Assembly: GCA_963843645.1 (NCBI GenBank)
Contig: CAWJLE010000003.1
Coordinates: 558,001 to 622,000, forward strand
Origin: CAWJLE01 sp963843645
GTDB taxonomy: Bacteria; Chloroflexota; Anaerolineae; DAOTYC01
Direction: 5' to 3'
DNA: 64,000 nucleotides
Shown: positions 51,698-60,894 of the stretch, in pieces
Position numbering within the stretch: the first letter of the stretch is position 1
Layout of the letters: every line of letters begins with the position of its first letter
The notes under the pieces: model-generated
Seen by the model: the letters and a program-made list of their open reading frames with translations, nothing else
Told to the model about the DNA's origin: nothing
Database searches by the model: none
Position numbers and translations under genes: made by a program

Positions 51698-52375
51698 TCA
51701 CCTGAGTGGCGCTACGGTCCCGGCCTCAATCAGCGCCAGGACATCGGCTCGAGTTGGCCGGCCATTTGTGATCGCCGCCTGGGCCACTGTCTTGACCAGC
51801 AGGCTCGTGCCCTCATAGGCCTGTATCGCCTGCGCGCCCGGCTCGTGACCCGTCAGCGCCCGGAATTCTTCCACAAAGGCCCCGTCTACCGGTTGGCTGG
51901 TGACGATCTTCACGACACCGTCGCTCTCGTCTGCCACGGCGCGCCCACCAGAGGCGGAGCCCACGTCCGGCAGCACCGAGGCCAATCCGGCAGCGCGGTA
52001 GACGTCCATTGCCGATAGCGCCGCGTCGGTCGACCAGGGGCCGATCACACCCACGATATCGGGATCGACGGCCATCTCACGTGCCTGCTGCCGCGATTCA
52101 GCGGCTCGGCCATCGTCGTTAAGCGCTATCAGCTCCACCAGTGGTTCGCCCGTTCCGGCCTCGAGGTTGTAGTGCTGCACGGCCAGCCGGGCCGCGAACA
52201 GCAGGTCGTAAGCCGCGTTCCGTTGCGGACCTTCGAAGGGCGCCACGAGTCCGATTTTCACCGTGCTTCGGACAGACCCAGGGAAACTACAGCCGGCCGC
52301 CAGGATGGCGATCGCGGCAACCCACAACCACGTGACGGCGGCACCTTGCCTGGCGGCAATTCTCAAGTGATTCAT
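51698..52375 (-). CDS. Compact Leu/Ile/Val-binding-type lipoprotein (periplasmic binding protein type 1), apparently missing its middle
   Basis: 225 residues from ATG 52375. A lipoprotein signal (TWLWVAAIAILAAGCSFPG, lipobox LAAGC) is followed by VKIGLVAPFEGPQRNAAYDLLFAARLAVQHYNLEAG and VVGVIGPWSTDAALSAMDVYRAAGLASVLPDVGS, the first lobe of amino-acid-binding proteins. It then jumps to VDGAFVEEFRALTGHEPGAQAIQAYEGTSLLVKTV, normally found about 100-120 residues later. The frame is uninterrupted, so this looks like an old internal deletion rather than a fresh break. No ABC transporter genes are present. Confidence 0.82.
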   Translation of the reverse strand: MNHLRIAARQGAAVTWLWVAAIAILAAGCSFPGSVRSTVKIGLVAPFEGPQRNAAYDLLFAARLAVQHYNLEAGTGEPLVELIALNDDGRAAESRQQAREMAVDPDIVGVIGPWSTDAALSAMDVYRAAGLASVLPDVGSASGGRAVADESDGVVKIVTSQPVDGAFVEEFRALTGHEPGAQAIQAYEGTSLLVKTVAQAAITNGRPTRADVLALIEAGTVAPLR

Positions 52376-52440
52376 TGTCTCACTCTGAAAAAGATGGACT
52401 TGCACCCCACGAGGTCCTGCGATTTACTTCGACGTTACAG

Positions 52441-52469
52441 ATTATACCTGATTGCGGTCCAGACTCAAA
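52441..52469 (-). promoter_or_regulatory. Promoter of the binding lipoprotein gene
   Basis: Minus strand: TTTGAG (52469-52464), 17 nt, TATAAT (52446-52441), divergent from the next promoter. Confidence 0.6.
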
Positions 52470-52486
52470 GCCCTCCAGTAGCGTCT

Positions 52487-52515
52487 TTGTTGTCGCCTCT
52501 CGCTCATTGTATAAT
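52487..52515 (+). promoter_or_regulatory. Promoter of the DUF3160 gene
   Basis: TTGTTG (52487-52492), 17 nt, TATAAT (52510-52515); start near 52522, then a leader with GGAGGAGGAAA before the ATG. Confidence 0.7.
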
Positions 52516-52588
52516 AGCGCTGCCAGTAGTCACACGCGGAGCCAGTCCAGTTGGTAGTACAAAGCCTTGCCTGGAGGAGGAAATCCCC

Positions 52589-55217
52589 ATGCGCGTTTCG
52601 AATCTGCGTCACTCGCTGTCGGTTCTGCTTCTGCTCGGATTGCTTGTCCAGGTTCTGTTGGGGGCTGTTCCATCTGCCCTGGCTCAGGGCCCGGCGGATG
52701 AGTTGAAACCGTTTGCATCCTACAAAGAGCCACCGGTACAGGGGCAGCCGCAAGTCGCTCAGGCTCCCATCGCTCCGGACCTGTCGAACGTTAGCATCCC
52801 CTTCGTGTTGACTGATCCCCAGCAAAAGCGACTGGCCACCAATGGCTTTGTCGTCAGTCCGGGGATGGACAAGGAATTCTTTACTCTCTACGAACAAGGC
52901 CGCTATAACTACCAGCCTCTCTTTGTGACGTCAGATTCGCTGCTGCATGTGTATCACCTGATGTTCGACAAGACGCTTCGGACCGCCGAATCCAAGGAAT
53001 TTGCCCCCTTGCTGCGGCAAATGACCTCCGCCCGACCGCCCAGGCGCAGAAGGATTACACCATCCTCCGCGGGTCTGCGTCGGAAGACGCCGCCCGCCGA
53101 ACTCTGGGCCTATTTCGTCGTGGCAGGCAAGCTCCTCGACGACTCAGCCAGCGTGCCGGCGGACGTCGCCGACCTGGTCGACGGCGAGTTGAAGAATATC
53201 GACGCGGCGTCAGGAATTCTGCCATCCCCGATCTTTCCCGGCCTGGAATTCGGCGAGGACTACACGCAATACGTCCCCCGCGGCCACTACACCAAAACCG
53301 AGACGCTCCAGCGCTATTTCAAGGCCATGATGTGGTATGGCCGCATGACGTTCCGCCTGACGACGAAAGACCCCAAAGTAGGTGAGAGCGAGACACGCAT
53401 GGCCTTGTTGGTCGCGCAGGCTGTCCGCGCCGTCAGAGTAGGTGAGCCGTACCGGCCTGGAGGCCTGGAATGACCTGTACGCTCCCACTGGCTTCTTCGT
53501 CGGCCGCTCCGACGATCTCACGATTCCGCAGTATCTCAGCGTGATGGACGAGGTATACGGTCCCAATGCGACAGTGGAGGCTCTCGCTGATAGCGCGAAA
53601 CTGACTCAATTCATCGCCAAAGCGGAGCAGCTGCCCGCACCCAAGATTCTGGGCATGGTCGTCCTGTATACCAGCAACGTGGAACAAACGACGAAGGGCC
53701 TGCGATTCATGGGGCAGCGATTCGTCCCCGACGCCTACATCTTCCGGGAGCTGGTCTTCAGAAACGTCAGCACTCCTGACAAGCGTCGCGGCCTGCCTAT
53801 GGGCCTGGACATCTACGCCGCTCTGGGATCCGGTCGTGCCTATGCTCTGCTGGACGAGATGGGTGAGACGGGCTATGCGCGGTATCCGGAACAAATGCAG
53901 AAGATTCAGAAGACGATGGCCGGTTACAGCCAGGAGCAATGGACCGAAACCCTGTACAATACGTGGATCTACAGCCTGGAGACCCTAATCGACGTCCCTG
54001 GCTCGATGTTGGCGCAGAAGGTCCAAACGGGCCTGCCGCAATTTATGCAGAACGCGGCGTGGCTGGACCGCAGCCTCAACACGGCGCTCGGCAGCTGGGC
54101 GGAACTGAAGCACGACACTATCCTGTATGCGAAGCAGGTCTATGCCGAGATGGGCGGCGGGGGGCCAAAGGGTCCGCCGCCGTCACCGGCTGAGCCGAAA
54201 GGCTACGTCGAGCCTAATCCCATCTTCTTCGCCCGGCTGGCCGCCTTGGCGGCACTTACGCGCGACGGGCTGGCGTCACGCGATCTTCTGGACAAGACCG
54301 ACGCTGACGATCTGAGCAAGATCGAGACGTTGGCCCTCTCCTTCAAGACGATGGCGGAGAAGGAACTGCGCAACGAGGCGCTGAGCGCCCAGGAGTACGA
54401 AGCAATCCGATTCTACGGCGGAGACCTGGAGCACCTCACGATCGCCGCGTCGCTGGATGACGTCGATGCCAACGCCGGCGCTCCGATGATGGATCAGGAA
54501 CCACGCGCTGCTGTCGTCGCAGATGTCGCCACGGACCCCGATCACGACTTCAACGGCGTGCCCGACCCGGCCGTTCTCGAAGTAGGCGTGGGCGCGGTGG
54601 ATCCAATCTACGTGGTGGCTCCCATAGAGGGCAAGTTGCAGGTCGTCATGGGCGGGGATTTTTCATATTACGAGTTCGCCCAACCGGCCGCCAAGCGGCT
54701 CACCGATGACGCCTGGCGCCAGATGCTTGATGACGGCAAGGCGCCGGCTCGGCAGCCCTGGATCGCCAGCTTCGTCGTGACTGACACAGTCAATGAGGAT
54801 CTGTCGTTGGCCGTCCGTCGGTTTAACAACATCTATGTCGACTCGATTTGGTACCCTGGCGACAGCGGCATCCAGAATGTGTCGTCCGGCGATGCGGCCA
54901 AAAAAGTTCTTTCCGAAGTGGACGCTCTCAACGCAGCGAGCCAGTACGAAGGCCGGCAGTTGATTCAGTTCGATTTTCGATCTTTCGACATGCAATCGCC
55001 TGATCAGGCAGTCGTTACCGCGCGCGAAACCTGGGATGCGAAGCTGTACGAGCAGGGGCCTGACGGCGCCGCCGGACCGCTGCTCAAGCAGAGAGGGCCG
55101 TACACCATAGACACGACCTACACACTGCAGCGCGGCACGTCTGAGTACGGGCCAGGATGGATCGTCAGCAAATTGATCTGGAACACGCAGCCGCCGGCCT
55201 GGCAGAATGCGAAGTAA
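52589..55217 (+). CDS. Secreted DUF3160 protein (three frame changes near 53030, 53107 and 53445)
   Basis: About 875 residues when joined. The signal peptide (LSVLLLLGLLVQVLLGAVPSALAQG) and RYNYQPLFVTSDSLLHVYHLMFDKTLR come from the first frame. TAQAQKDYTILRGSASEDAARRTL lies in another frame (one base missing before it, near 53030). AYFVVAGKLLDD through GHYTKTETLQRYFKAMMWYGRMTFRL returns to the first frame after skipping a G in CTGGGCC. TGLEAWNDLYAPTGFFVGRSDDL onward is in the third frame after another skipped base near 53445. All of these fit one DUF3160 protein. Three breaks in one gene could mean a pseudogene, but clustering with other breaks suggests poor local sequence quality. Function of DUF3160 is unknown. 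Confidence 0.82.
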
Positions 55218-55902
55218 GACCACTTCTGGGGTCCTAATCAGCGGGACGATGATGTGGCTCGTCGTCCTACTGTTGGCCTGGGCGCCGAACGCATTGGCCC
55301 ACGCGCCGCACGCCGCTGCCTATACCTTCTCTGCCGAAACTGGCACTTACCTGCCAGTTTCGGTACCTTTCACAGTGACGGCGTCGCACTTCGTCACCGG
55401 CGCGATCGATATGACCGGTGACGGCGAACCGGAAACGGTGCGCGTGGTCGATGACCGGCTCAGCATCCGGGCTGCCGGAGCCGAAGTATGGCAGAGCGAG
55501 CCGGGGTGGAAAGTCGTCGATGCGGCTCTTGGCGATCCCAACAACGACGGACGCTTCGAAGCGCTGGTTGCGTTCCTAAAGCCCGACACGTCCGGAAGGC
55601 CGCGCTCTCAGCCTTTCGTCGTCGGTTACCGGCGAGGGCTGTTCGGCACCTGGTGGGGCGGCTCGCCGATCCAACGCCCGCTGCTGGAGGTCGAGCTGGC
55701 GGACGTGGACGGCGACGGCAACCAGGAACTGCTGACCATCGAAAGCGTTTCGGAGGCTGAGCAGCGACCGGCGGTCTGGCGATGGCACGGCTGGGGATTT
55801 AGCCTGCAGTGGGCAGGTCCCATTGGACACTATCGCGGGCTGCTCGCGCAAGACGTGAACGGCGACAGCGTGCCGGACGTGGTCGTTGCCGACACTGGGT
55901 GA
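55207..55902 (+). CDS. Secreted FG-GAP/VCBS-like beta-propeller protein
   Basis: 231 residues, overlapping the DUF3160 gene by 11 nt. An N-terminal signal (MMWLVVLLLAWAPNALAHA) precedes four short calcium-loop-like repeats: DMTGDGEPETV, DPNNDGRFEAL, DVDGDGNQELL and DVNGDSVPDVV, each followed by beta strands. This is the FG-GAP/integrin-alpha-type repeat pattern, but four blades are fewer than a closed seven-bladed propeller needs, and it ends right after the last loop. Its coupling to DUF3160 suggests a joint extracellular role. Confidence 0.85.
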   Translation: MRSKTTSGVLISGTMMWLVVLLLAWAPNALAHAPHAAAYTFSAETGTYLPVSVPFTVTASHFVTGAIDMTGDGEPETVRVVDDRLSIRAAGAEVWQSEPGWKVVDAALGDPNNDGRFEALVAFLKPDTSGRPRSQPFVVGYRRGLFGTWWGGSPIQRPLLEVELADVDGDGNQELLTIESVSEAEQRPAVWRWHGWGFSLQWAGPIGHYRGLLAQDVNGDSVPDVVVADTG

Positions 55903-55944
55903 GTGGGTATCCTTCGCATCAGGCTGGGCTTGTTACGCCGCTAC

Positions 55945-55973
55945 TTGACCCGCTTTCTCGTTCACACTATAAT
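55945..55973 (+). promoter_or_regulatory. Promoter giving a leaderless DUF3662 transcript
   Basis: TTGACC (55945-55950), 17 nt, TATAAT (55968-55973), then eight bases to the ATG at 55982. No ribosome site fits between. Confidence 0.75.
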
Positions 55974-55981
55974 CGGACGCT

Positions 55982-56407
55982 ATGAAGGGTTTCAGCGTTT
56001 TCGAAACAATGGCCGAAGAGCTGTTAGAAGGCAAGCTGGGTCGTCTTCTCGGTGGCCGGCTGCAATTGGTGGACATCGCGAATGCACTGGCTCGCGCCGT
56101 GGAAGATCGGCAATGCTGCAGTCCCGAGGGTGTCGAATTGGCGCCGAATCGGTTTGTCGTTCGGGTCAATACGGACGACTTTCAGGAGCTGGCGCCGCTT
56201 CTATCCGATCTTCAGGGGCAGTTTTCCACCTACGTCACCCGTCTGGCTGCCGCCATGCAGTTGAGCCTCGCCGGCTCCGCCCGGGTGGTGATCGAGCCTT
56301 CTTCGTCGGTTGCGCCGGCTCGCACGCGGGTGGATGCTGACATCGAGCCGTCGGACGACGATGGTCATCTGAAGCCGGAAGCCACCCGACCCATCCGGCC
56401 CGTTTAG
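55982..56407 (+). CDS. DUF3662 (FhaA N-terminal domain) protein without FHA domain
   Basis: 141 residues. FETMAEELLEGKLGRLLGGRLQLVDIANALARAVEDRQCCSPEGVELAPNRFVVRVNTDDFQELAPLLSDLQGQFSTYVTRLA matches the DUF3662 domain at the N-terminus of mycobacterial FhaA (pattern F.k.Eiqp.eiA.al.rem...VPN.f.v). The last ~35 residues are a disordered acidic tail where FhaA would continue into its FHA domain. Here the FHA domain is encoded by the next gene with a membrane anchor. It begins the wall-growth cluster and probably acts at the membrane under kinase control. Confidence 0.85.
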   Translation: MKGFSVFETMAEELLEGKLGRLLGGRLQLVDIANALARAVEDRQCCSPEGVELAPNRFVVRVNTDDFQELAPLLSDLQGQFSTYVTRLAAAMQLSLAGSARVVIEPSSSVAPARTRVDADIEPSDDDGHLKPEATRPIRPV

Positions 56408-56504
56408 GATCGATTGCCTCGGACCCGACGTTCGCGTCGGTGCTGAAAAGGGCTTGATTCGACCACAACCCTGCGCATCCGTTACCTCCACCGGAAATGA
56501 GTCT

Positions 56505-56939
56505 ATGGAAGTTGGCCTTTTCATCATCAGGCTCGCCGTCTTGGCCGCCCTGTATGGGTTTCTGATTGCCGTTGTGTGGCTGATCTGGCGTGAGTTTAGA
56601 TCGATTTCGGCGGATTCGGCCGCCGACGGCGAGCGTCCGCCTGGCTGTCTGTTCGTTGTCGACAGCGGAGAGACCAGGCTTGTCCCCGGGGAGTCGCTCC
56701 GCATTGAAGGTTCCTGTACATTGGGACGCTCGACGGGCAACAGCATCGTCCTGTCGGACTCATCTGTATCGGCGAGGCACGCCATTCTCATCTACGAACA
56801 TGGTTGCTGGTGGGTGCAGGACGCTGGGAGCACCAACGGCACCCAGTTGAACGGCGAACTGGTTGAGCATAAACTGCCCCTGCGCCGCAATGATGTGCTT
56901 GCTTTGGGCCAGGTGCAGTTGCGGTTAGAAGACGACTGA
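56505..56939 (+). CDS. Membrane-anchored FHA-domain protein (FhaB-like)
   Basis: 144 residues from ATG 56505. One N-terminal membrane helix (FIIRLAVLAALYGFLIAVVWLIW) is followed by a short linker and an FHA domain: CTLGRSTGNSIVLSDSSVSARHAILIYEHGCWWVQDAGSTNGTQLNGELV, with the GR, SxxH and NGT phosphothreonine-pocket motifs. Size and layout match actinobacterial FhaB/FipA, which binds phosphorylated partners at the septum. It lies between the DUF3662 gene and mtnP, 20 nt before the latter. Confidence 0.92.
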   Translation: MEVGLFIIRLAVLAALYGFLIAVVWLIWREFRSISADSAADGERPPGCLFVVDSGETRLVPGESLRIEGSCTLGRSTGNSIVLSDSSVSARHAILIYEHGCWWVQDAGSTNGTQLNGELVEHKLPLRRNDVLALGQVQLRLEDD

Positions 56940-56959
56940 CACGCACACGGAGGAACGCA

Positions 56960-57827
56960 ATGACCCAGCACGAGCCGCGCATCGCAGTCATCGGCGGGAG
57001 TGGGCTGTACGCCATGGAAAACCTCGTCGACGTCGAGGAAATCAGTGTAGGCACACCTTTTGGCGATCCATCTGACAACATCGTCATCGGCACGCTGGAA
57101 GGCGCCCGAGTGGCCTTCCTCGCCCGCCATGGGCGAGGCCATCGTCATATGCCGAGCGAAGTTCCTTATCGGGCCAACATTTGGGCGCTTAAGTCGATCT
57201 GGTGTCCGCCGGATTATCTCTGTCAGTGCGTGCGGCAGCCTGCGAGAAGATTTCGCCCCACGAGATATCGTGATCCCCGATCAGATTTTCGATCGTACCA
57301 GCGGACGTCAGTTGTCGTTTTTCGGCCGCGGCCTGGTTGTCCATATCAGCTTCGCGAGTCCCTTCTGCCCGGATCTCAGCACGGCCCTGTACGAGGCCGT
57401 GGCGTCAACAGGGAATCGGGTGCACAAGGGTGGCAACTTCGTCGTCATCGAAGGACCGCGCTTTTCGACGAAAGCCGAATCGAACACTTTCCGGCAATGG
57501 GGCATGGATATCATCGGCATGACTGCTGTCCCGGAGGCGCAGCTTGCCCGCGAGGCTGAGATGTGCTATGCCGCCATGGGCCACGTGACAGACTACGACG
57601 TTTGGCACGAGACCGAGGAGCCGGTGACTGTCGAGGCGGTCGTACGCAACCTGTTGGCCAACACGCAGGTCGCGCAACAGGCCATTCGCAATGTGATCCC
57701 AATACTACAAGGCGAGCGTCATTGTGATTGCGACAGGGCTCTGGCTGATGCAATCATCACTCAGCGTTCCGCCATCTCGGACGAGATCAAGAAGGAGATG
57801 CACCTGTTGATCGGGAAGTACGTGTGA
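56960..57827 (+). CDS. mtnP: S-methyl-5'-thioadenosine phosphorylase (frame change near 57200)
   Basis: First frame: RIAVIGGSGLYAMENLVDVEEISVGTPFGDPSDNIVIG (phosphate loop GGSGLY), ARHGRGHRHMPSEVPYRANIWALKSI. Skipping one T at about 57200 gives GVRRIISVSACGSLREDFAPRDIVIPDQIFDRTSGR, then GGNFVVIEGPRFSTKAESNTFRQWGMDIIGMTAVPEAQLAREAEMCYA and the C-terminus. All active-site segments are present once joined (~288 residues). It recycles methylthioadenosine to adenine and methylthioribose 1-phosphate. It interrupts the FHA - SEDS wall cluster and follows the FHA gene by 20 nt. Confidence 0.9.
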
Positions 57828-57870
57828 TCCCACTAGGTGGAGCCCGTCTTCGACAGTCGATACGGAGTGG

Positions 57871-59257
57871 GTGGGTGGCAATGACAGCTGGGAAGCGACG
57901 GCAACGGTGAAGGTGGATCACCCACGAGAGCAAGAGCGGGTCCTTCTGCGGTTGGTTTGGGTCTTTCTCGTTCTGGCGCTGACCTACCTGGGTCTCGTCG
58001 GGTCGTTTGATCCGCTCCATCTCGTTGGCGCGTTCGGCGTGGTCGTCGCCACGACCGCAGCCGCTCACTGGATCTTGCGGCGGGAATTACCTCGGGCGGA
58101 TGGCCTGCTGCTGCCGCTGGTCGCGTGCCTGTCGGGCTTGGGGCTCGTGATGGTTCTCCGCCTTGCGCCCGCCCTTTTCTGGAAGCAGGCTATCTGGCAG
58201 ATTTGCTGGCACCGCGGTCATGTGCGTCGTCGCAGTGGTGCCCCGCGATCTGCGCTGGCTGCGGCGGTATCGCTACACTTGGCTGGCTGTGGGCCTTGGC
58301 CTACTGGCCTTATCGTTGGTGCTGGGAGTTAACCCTTTGGGCCGTGGCGCAAGGCTTTGGCTTGGCCTTGGCGGCCTGTATTTCCAACCTTCTGAATTCC
58401 TCAAGCTCGTTCTCATCGTCTTTCTGGCGAGTTATCTCGCAGAGAAACAAGAGCTTCTCCGTTTGCCGTCGACGTCGAGGGGGGGAAGGCTGGCGCCGTC
58501 GCTGCCTTATCTGGTCCCGTTGCTGCTGAGCTGGGGAGTTGCGCTGCTCCTGCTCGTTGCTCAGCAGGATATTGGGGCCGGCACCCTGTTGTTTGGCGCG
58601 GTGCTCGTCATGCTTTATCTGGCCAGCCGACAGGCGGGTTACGTGTTCGCCGGGCTCGGTCTCATGGTCGTTGCCGGTTGGGTGGGTTATCACCTGTCCT
58701 CATTTGTTGCGCTACGGGTTAACGTCTGGCTCAATCCGTGGGCCCTGTCCAATAGTGGCGGGTACCAGATCGTGCAGAGCCTGCTGTCTGTCGCAGCCGG
58801 CGGGGTTCTCGGCACCGGGCTGGGCCAGGGCTACGCCGCGCAGTACATCCCGGTCGTGCACACCGATTTCGTGTTCGCGGCGATTGGTGAGGAGCTGGGC
58901 CTCGCCGGGGCCTTGGCCGTTCTGCTGTTGTATTGCCTGCTGTTGTACCGCGGTTTGTGGACCGCGGTTCGTTCCTCGTCTGCCTTCGAGCGCCTGTTGG
59001 CGACAGGCTTGTCCATTACTATGGTTTTCCAGGCGTGGGTCATTACCGCCGGCAACTTGAAAATCCTGCCCCTAACCGGCGTAACCCTGCCCTTCGTGAG
59101 CTACGGTGGCAGTTCGCTGGTTGCCGGGTATCTGGCTGTTGGGCTGTTGCTGCACGTGTCGGCGCGGGCTGGCGAGGGCCTTTCCTGGTCGGAGGCCGCT
59201 GAGAGAGAGAACCTGCTGTCGTCGGCTGAAGCGTGGCGGAGGAATTCGACGCAATGA
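57871..59257 (+). CDS. SEDS-family peptidoglycan glycosyltransferase (FtsW/RodA), frame change near 58203
   Basis: The first frame (GTG 57871, or GTG 57907) gives LRLVWVFLVLALTYLGLVGSFDPLHLVGAFGVVVATTAAAHWILRRELPRADGLLLPLVACLSGLGLVMVLRLAPALFWKQAIWQI. Skipping one T in ATTTGC continues AGTAVMCVVAVVPRDLRWLRRYRYTW. GARLWLGLGGLYFQPSEFLKLVLIVFLASYLAEK (SEDS signature), AQQDIGAGTLLFG, GTGLGQGYAAQYIPVVHTDFVFAAIGEELGLAGAL and LPLTGVTLPFVSYGGSSLVAGYLAVGLLL follow. About ten helices polymerise lipid II. Its ATGA stop-start overlaps the PBP gene. The long N-terminal helical extension resembles actinobacterial RodA/FtsW. Confidence 0.9.
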
Positions 59258-60635
59258 ACGTGCGCTTGCGCCAGATATTTGTGGTTTTCCTCGCGGGCTT
59301 TGTCTTGCTGGCAGGTGCACTCTTCTACTGGCAGATCTATCGCGGGCCCCAGTTGCTGGCACGAGCGGACAACCCACGCCATCACGAGGAGAAGGTTCGT
59401 GAACCTCGTGGTCGCTTGTTGGATCGCCAGGGTCGTGTCCTGGTGGAGTCACTGGCGACTGATGGCCAACTCGTGCGACATTATGTCTACCCGCCTCTCG
59501 TTCACGTCACCGGCTTCGACAGCGTCCGCTACGGCAACAGCGGTATTGAAGCGAGTCGTGATGCAGATCTGCGCGGCCTGGCCTCCCGGTCGTCTTGGGC
59601 GCAAACGTGGGATCGGCTGTTGCACCGCCAACGCACACCGTCGGACGTCTCTTTGACGATCGACCTGGACTTGCAGAAGGCCGCCGACGCCGCTCTTCGA
59701 GCCAGCGGTCGGAATGGTGCGATCATCCTTCTCGAGGCCGAAAGCGGGCGGATTCTGGCGCTTGCCAGCCATCCCTACTTCAACCCAAATCACCTGGACG
59801 ACGATTGGCCGGAGTTGAGCAATGACCCCGCTCGACCCTTTCTGAGCCGGGCAACCCAAGGTTTGTATGCTCCGGGCTCTTGTTTCACAGTCGTTACGCT
59901 GGCTGCCGCGTTGAATGCTCAGATCGCAACCCTGGATGAGGTATTCTCCGACGTGCCACCTGTGTTGAACGTTGAGGGAACGTCCATCAGAAATCCGGTG
60001 GGCTCCGCATCTTCCGTGACGCTGGAAGAGGCTTTTTCATCCGCGCAGCCAGTAGTGTTCGCGCAATTAGCGCTGCGACTGGGTTGGGCGAACTTTCGAA
60101 GTATGCTGGACGCCTTATGGTTGGATCGGTCGCTGCCTCTCGAGATACAAACGACTGCCAGCCCATTGCCCGGGCGGGGACCTGATGACGCAGGCGGACC
60201 TGGCGTCCACGGCTGTCGGACAGGGGCGGCTGTCGGTCACCCCATTGCACATGGCCCTGGTCATGGCAGCGATTGCCAACCGCGGCAAGGTCCCTGTCCC
60301 TCATCCTGGTCGAAAGCATCTCCCCCGAGCCGGGTGGGGCCCCTCTGCACATCGAACCCGCCGTCCTCTCCCCAGCCTTATCGAATGACGTCGCTTCGAC
60401 CCTGCAGGCTGCTCTGACGCAGGCTGCCCCAATGCGGAAGGACGTTGCGCTCATCGGCCGCACTGGAACGACCGAGTTAGGTCCAGGGGTCGAGCCCCAC
60501 TCCTGGTTTATCGGCCTATCGCCTCGCATTGAGCCCCGTTATGCCATCGCCGTCCTCATCGAGAATGGCGGCTCTGACCAGACTGTGCCCCTCGCAGTTG
60601 CGAGCGCCATCGCGAGAGCCGTTCCGTCGCCCTAG
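59254..60635 (+). CDS. Class B penicillin-binding protein homologue with degenerate active site (frame changes near 60174 and 60300)
   Basis: The ATG overlaps the SEDS stop (ATGA). One membrane helix (IFVVFLAGFVLLAGALFYWQIY) precedes HEEKVREPRGRLLDRQGRVLVESL, a short pedestal, and DVSLTIDLDLQKAADAAL, the usual entry to a transpeptidase domain. The SxxK box reads PGSCFTVVT (Ser209, Thr212 instead of Lys), SxN reads SSAQP, and KTG reads GRTGTTE. Two skipped bases join ASPLPG to GDLMTQADLASTAVGQGRLSVTPLHMALVMAAIANRGKVPVP and then to LVESISPEPGG. Pairing with SEDS is normal, but this member is probably not an active transpeptidase. It may be a pseudogene or a regulatory pseudoenzyme. Confidence 0.82.
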
Positions 60636-60727
60636 CTGCTCTCCACCACATCATCGCTACATCGTGTCCCTCCACGGCTGGCCGCCGACTTCGCATAGCA
60701 TCAGACTAGTTGAAAGAGAAAAGCAGG

Positions 60728-60748
60728 CGGGGTCGTCCCGCTTTGTTG
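60728..60748 (+). terminator. Weak hairpin after the PBP gene
   Basis: GCGGG and CCCGC pair around GTCGT and are followed by TTTGTTGTG. Moderate evidence. Confidence 0.45.
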
Positions 60749-60797
60749 TGACTATGCGAAGCGTTTTAATGCCTTTACTTAAGCAGCGGTTGGCGGG

Positions 60798-60844
60798 CAG
60801 CAAAAGGGTATCCATGATCGCAGTTCATGGACACCCTTTTGCTG
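60798..60844. terminator. Large hairpin between the convergent PBP and moeA genes
   Basis: A 20-position stem (CAGCAAAAGGGT.TCCATGA with its complement, one A.C mismatch) closes a 7-nt loop. AAAA and TTTT lie inside the stem. An outer GGCGGG/CCCGCC pair may extend it. It probably stops transcription from both sides. Confidence 0.7.
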
Positions 60845-60894
60845 GATGATCATCTGCCCCGCCAGCCTGTTACATCTCTATTGCCGAAAAAGCA

